Both the position numbers and the translations under genes were made by a program. From Pseudomonadota bacterium (GTDB lineage: Bacteria > Pseudomonadota > Alphaproteobacteria > Sphingomonadales > Sphingomonadaceae): a stretch of DNA of 8,004 nt. Position 1 is the stretch's first letter, and every line of letters starts with the position of its first letter. Positions 6,663 to 8,004 of this stretch are shown here, piece by piece. The DNA is taken from assembly GCA_030271565.1 (NCBI GenBank), contig JARXKR010000103.1, positions 1 to 8,004 of the forward strand, written 5' to 3'. Under the pieces are notes generated by a model that was given only the letters and a program-made list of their open reading frames with translations, ran no database searches and was not told the origin of the DNA.

Positions 6663-7408
6663 CAGGCGGGCGTTTCTTCGTGCGCGGCGTCGCCGTATTT
6701 GTATTCAAGGTAGCGGGTCTTGATCGCGAGGTTATCGAGCGCGCCCGCTGCCAGTTGCCGGGTTACGCTGTCAATCTCGCTGCTGATCGTCTGCAAGCCA
6801 TCGAGGAACTGCTTTTCAGGGGTGGTTCCGGCGCGCGCTTCATAGCGCAAGTGATCGGGGATCTTGCGGTAACCGTCGATCATGTCGGGCAGGTGTTCAC
6901 CCACCAGTTTGCGCACTTCGGCGGCCTGCGGGCTGGCCTGATCGAGCCCGACCAGCTGCTCGCCAAGCGAATCGAGCTGCAGCCCGATCGTATCGACCAG
7001 CTTGACTGCCGGCGCGGGCAGTGCGCGGCGCTGGCTTTCGAGCCACAGCTCGGTGCGCCCGACCAGCGCCTTGACGTCGCTCGTGTTGGGATTGAGATCA
7101 GCCCGGCTCGGCACTTTGAGCTTGGGATACTGCCCGAGGAACCACACCGCCGCGACCGTCGCCGCTGCGCCGATGGCAAGTCCGGTAAAGCCGATCCCGC
7201 TGATGATCCCGCCGATGATCGAGAGGCCAAGCCAGATCCCGGCAACGGCAAATGCTACGTTGCGCAGCTTGCGCCCGAAATGCCCGCGCCTGATCTGGCG
7301 CGCACCCTGCGGCACCGGCCGCCGCCGTCCGCCATAGTCACGGTTATTGACCAGCGAGCTCCGCGCCTCGCGAATGATCAGGTCTGCGTTGCGCGTCTCG
7401 TCGGCCAT
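6662..7408 (-). CDS. XpaC-like two-helix membrane protein, TelA partner
   Basis: The 248-aa product has a basic N-terminal cytoplasmic part (1-50, with GGRRRPVPQGARQIRRGH), two closely spaced membrane helices (about 52-70 and 74-92), and a long helical soluble C-terminus (about 105-248). That C-terminus includes IPDHLRYEARAGTTPEKQFL and ends YLEYKYGD plus an acidic tail. This architecture, and its place directly downstream of telA, match the XpaC family ('5-bromo-4-chloroindolyl phosphate hydrolysis' protein). In Bacillus, xpaC neighbours the telA homologue yaaN. The family name comes from an old phenotype and I see no hydrolase active-site motif, so enzymatic function should not be assumed; a membrane-associated partner of TelA is the safer reading. 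The ATG at 7408 is preceded by GGAGAGGA with four to five bases spacing. That ribosome binding site lies inside a long inverted repeat. Confidence 0.62.
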   Translation of the reverse strand: MADETRNADLIIREARSSLVNNRDYGGRRRPVPQGARQIRRGHFGRKLRNVAFAVAGIWLGLSIIGGIISGIGFTGLAIGAAATVAAVWFLGQYPKLKVPSRADLNPNTSDVKALVGRTELWLESQRRALPAPAVKLVDTIGLQLDSLGEQLVGLDQASPQAAEVRKLVGEHLPDMIDGYRKIPDHLRYEARAGTTPEKQFLDGLQTISSEIDSVTRQLAAGALDNLAIKTRYLEYKYGDAAHEETPA

Positions 7409-7412
7409 CAGG

Positions 7413-7420
7413 TCCTCTCC
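7413..7420 (-). promoter_or_regulatory. Ribosome binding site of the XpaC-like gene, inside an inverted repeat arm
   Basis: Read on the minus strand the bases are GGAGAGGA followed by CCTG and the ATG, a strong Shine-Dalgarno match at normal spacing. Most of it is part of the 12-base arm 7414-7425, which is perfectly complementary to 7560-7571 upstream on the same mRNA. In the folded transcript the site would therefore be base-paired. The complementarity is seen directly; an effect on translation is inferred. Confidence 0.65.
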
Positions 7421-7425
7421 ATTTT

Positions 7426-7446
7426 CCCCTGAGCCTGTCGAAGGGG
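7426..7446. repeat. REP-like palindromic unit (GAGCCTGTCGAAGG type)
   Basis: The unit reads CCCCT GAGCCTGTCGA AGGGG, with a five-base stem (7426-7430 with 7442-7446). Just inside it are potential tandem G-A mismatches of the kind that stack well in hairpins. The core CCTGAGCCTGTCGAAGG is, from memory, a very common dispersed intergenic repeat in Sphingomonadales and some other GC-rich proteobacteria. Only one copy is present in this window, so its repetitive nature cannot be shown here. Confidence 0.6.
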
Positions 7447-7547
7447 CAAATGGGGAGGTGGATCGCCGAAGGCGAGACGGAGGGGTGTCGGAGCGGGCGT
7501 CGATACCCCTCCGTCAGCGGCTAAAGCCGCTGCCACCTCCCCATTTG
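7447..7547. repeat. 101-base cloverleaf palindrome with three internal hairpins
   Basis: The outer arms CAAATGGGGAGGTGG (7447-7461) and CCACCTCCCCATTTG (7533-7547) are perfectly complementary over 15 bases. Inside are three hairpins in a row. The first is TCGCC-GAA-GGCGA (7463-7475). The second has 15-base arms GACGGAGGGGTGTCG and CGATACCCCTCCGTC (7476-7490, 7501-7515), with one non-Watson-Crick pair around a 10-base loop. The third is AGCGGC-TAAA-GCCGCT (7516-7531). Only two junction bases (7462, 7532) stay outside stems. The CCCCTCCGTCAGCG...GCTGCCACCTCCCC pattern looks like a dispersed alphaproteobacterial intergenic repeat that I recall seeing, but only this copy is visible. Confidence 0.82.
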
Positions 7548-7593
7548 TGGCAGTCGCCAAAAATGGAGAGGCTCGAAGAAACGCCATCGCCAA

Positions 7594-8004
7594 TTACCCC
7601 TCCAAACTGAGCACGCTGGGGGCATCGTGCGCCAGCTTGGCCTGGTTCGAACCCTCGGCCCGCGCGATGTAGCCGCGCGACTTCTCGACCTCGGCGGTCA
7701 GCGTGGTGACGGTCTGCTTCATGCTTTCGAGCGCCTTCACCTTGAACGTGTCGATGTTGTCCATCGTGTCGTAGATGTTCTGGAACGCGCGCTGCAGCAC
7801 CTCGACCGGGATCGTCGAGCTGGCCGCTTGCTGGTGGATCTTGCCGGTTTGGTCGCGCAGCAGCGTGCTGGTCGAATCGATGATCCCGGCGGTGGTCGAA
7901 TTGAGCGCGGTGACCTGTTCGAGCACCAGCCGCTGGTTGGTCATCGCCTGCGCCACGGTCACCGCGGTGCGCAGCGCGGCCACAGTGGTGGTGCTGGCGC
8001 GGTC
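7594..8004 (-). CDS. telA: TelA-family (toxic anion resistance) protein, C-terminal part; start outside window
   Basis: TelA/YaaN proteins are long, largely alpha-helical cytoplasmic proteins linked to resistance to tellurite, lantibiotics or other envelope stress; the mechanism is unknown. The frame is open to the window end, so only the last 136 residues are seen. A GTG at 7981-7983 is internal, not a start. The family's C-terminal signature is clear: VAALRTAVTVAQAMTNQRLV, then EQVTALNSTTAGIIDSTS, an LLRDQTGKIHQQAA segment, and LQRAFQNIYDTMDNIDTFKV followed by ALESMKQTVTTL, with coiled-coil character throughout. The usual length is about 360-400 aa, so roughly a third is present. It is the upstream gene of a minus-strand cluster with the XpaC-like and PHA-type genes, 185 bases from the former because of the repeat element between them. 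No terminator is seen in the gap, so read-through transcription is likely. Confidence 0.88.
   Translation of the reverse strand, partial: DRASTTTVAALRTAVTVAQAMTNQRLVLEQVTALNSTTAGIIDSTSTLLRDQTGKIHQQAASSTIPVEVLQRAFQNIYDTMDNIDTFKVKALESMKQTVTTLTAEVEKSRGYIARAEGSNQAKLAHDAPSVLSLEG

Larger units (their letters stand above)
7414..7571. repeat. Composite nested inverted-repeat element in the telA/xpaC-like gap
   Basis: Five segments tile these 158 bases without gaps. They are: an outer arm CCTCTCCATTTT (7414-7425), a REP-like hairpin (7426-7446), a 101-base cloverleaf (7447-7547), a hairpin TGGC-AGTC-GCCA (7548-7559), and the outer closing arm AAAATGGAGAGG (7560-7571), a perfect 12-bp complement of the first arm. 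It occupies most of the 185 bases between the two genes and has no open reading frame of note. No U-tract follows the stems on either strand, so it does not look like an intrinsic terminator. It resembles non-autonomous palindromic elements (REP/BIME or small MITE-like units) that move between intergenic sites. No target-site duplication is obvious at its ends. Confidence 0.85.

Noticed and set aside
6680..7432. 250-codon plus-strand frame opposite the XpaC-like gene
   Set aside because: The minus-strand frame has two proper membrane helices, a ribosome binding site and coupling to its neighbour. The plus-strand frame has no recognisable domain or start signal.
7447..7547. Cloverleaf fold as a tRNA or intrinsic terminator
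   Set aside because: There is no T-loop GTTC consensus, the arm lengths are wrong for a tRNA, and no run of T follows any stem on either strand.

Overview
The window is GC-rich, tightly packed chromosomal DNA with seven complete genes and two genes cut by the window edges. The gene set and sequence style suggest an alphaproteobacterium, most likely Sphingomonadales (Erythrobacter/Sphingomonas-like). The pointers are a TonB-family protein with a paired-cysteine C-terminal domain, a small PHA-system protein, a TelA/XpaC-like pair, and intergenic palindromes of a kind I recall from that order. This placement is inference from pattern recognition, not a database result.

Layout from left to right. 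(1) Plus strand: the 3' part of selO (protein AMPylase pseudokinase), followed 28 bases later by msrA encoding an exported methionine sulfoxide reductase, probably one redox-stress transcription unit. (2) Minus strand: a PotD-like polyamine-type solute-binding lipoprotein with a Tat-like signal. Its 3' end overlaps the 3' end of msrA by 47 bp, and no permease or ATPase partner is visible. (3) Plus strand, divergent from it: a TonB-like energy transducer that may be translated from a leaderless mRNA, then acs (acetyl-CoA synthetase). (4) Minus strand: a Blc-type lipocalin lipoprotein whose stop codon lies one base from the acs stop. Upstream of it, in the same orientation, are a PHA_gran_rgn-type small protein, an XpaC-like two-helix membrane protein and the 3' part of telA.

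Transported or envelope proteins dominate: the MsrA, solute-binding protein, TonB-like protein, lipocalin and XpaC-like protein are all predicted to be exported or membrane-bound. The central metabolic enzyme is Acs.

The most striking non-coding structure is in the 185-base telA/xpaC-like gap. A 158-base stretch (7414-7571) is tiled completely by nested inverted repeats: an outer 12-bp perfect stem, a REP-like hairpin, a 101-base cloverleaf closed by a 15-bp perfect stem, and a small hairpin, with almost no unpaired base between the elements. On the telA mRNA the outer stem contains the Shine-Dalgarno sequence of the XpaC-like gene. The element is therefore both a candidate mobile palindrome and a candidate translational control structure. 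Every other intergenic stretch is short (153 bases or less), and no region over 300 bases lacks a gene.
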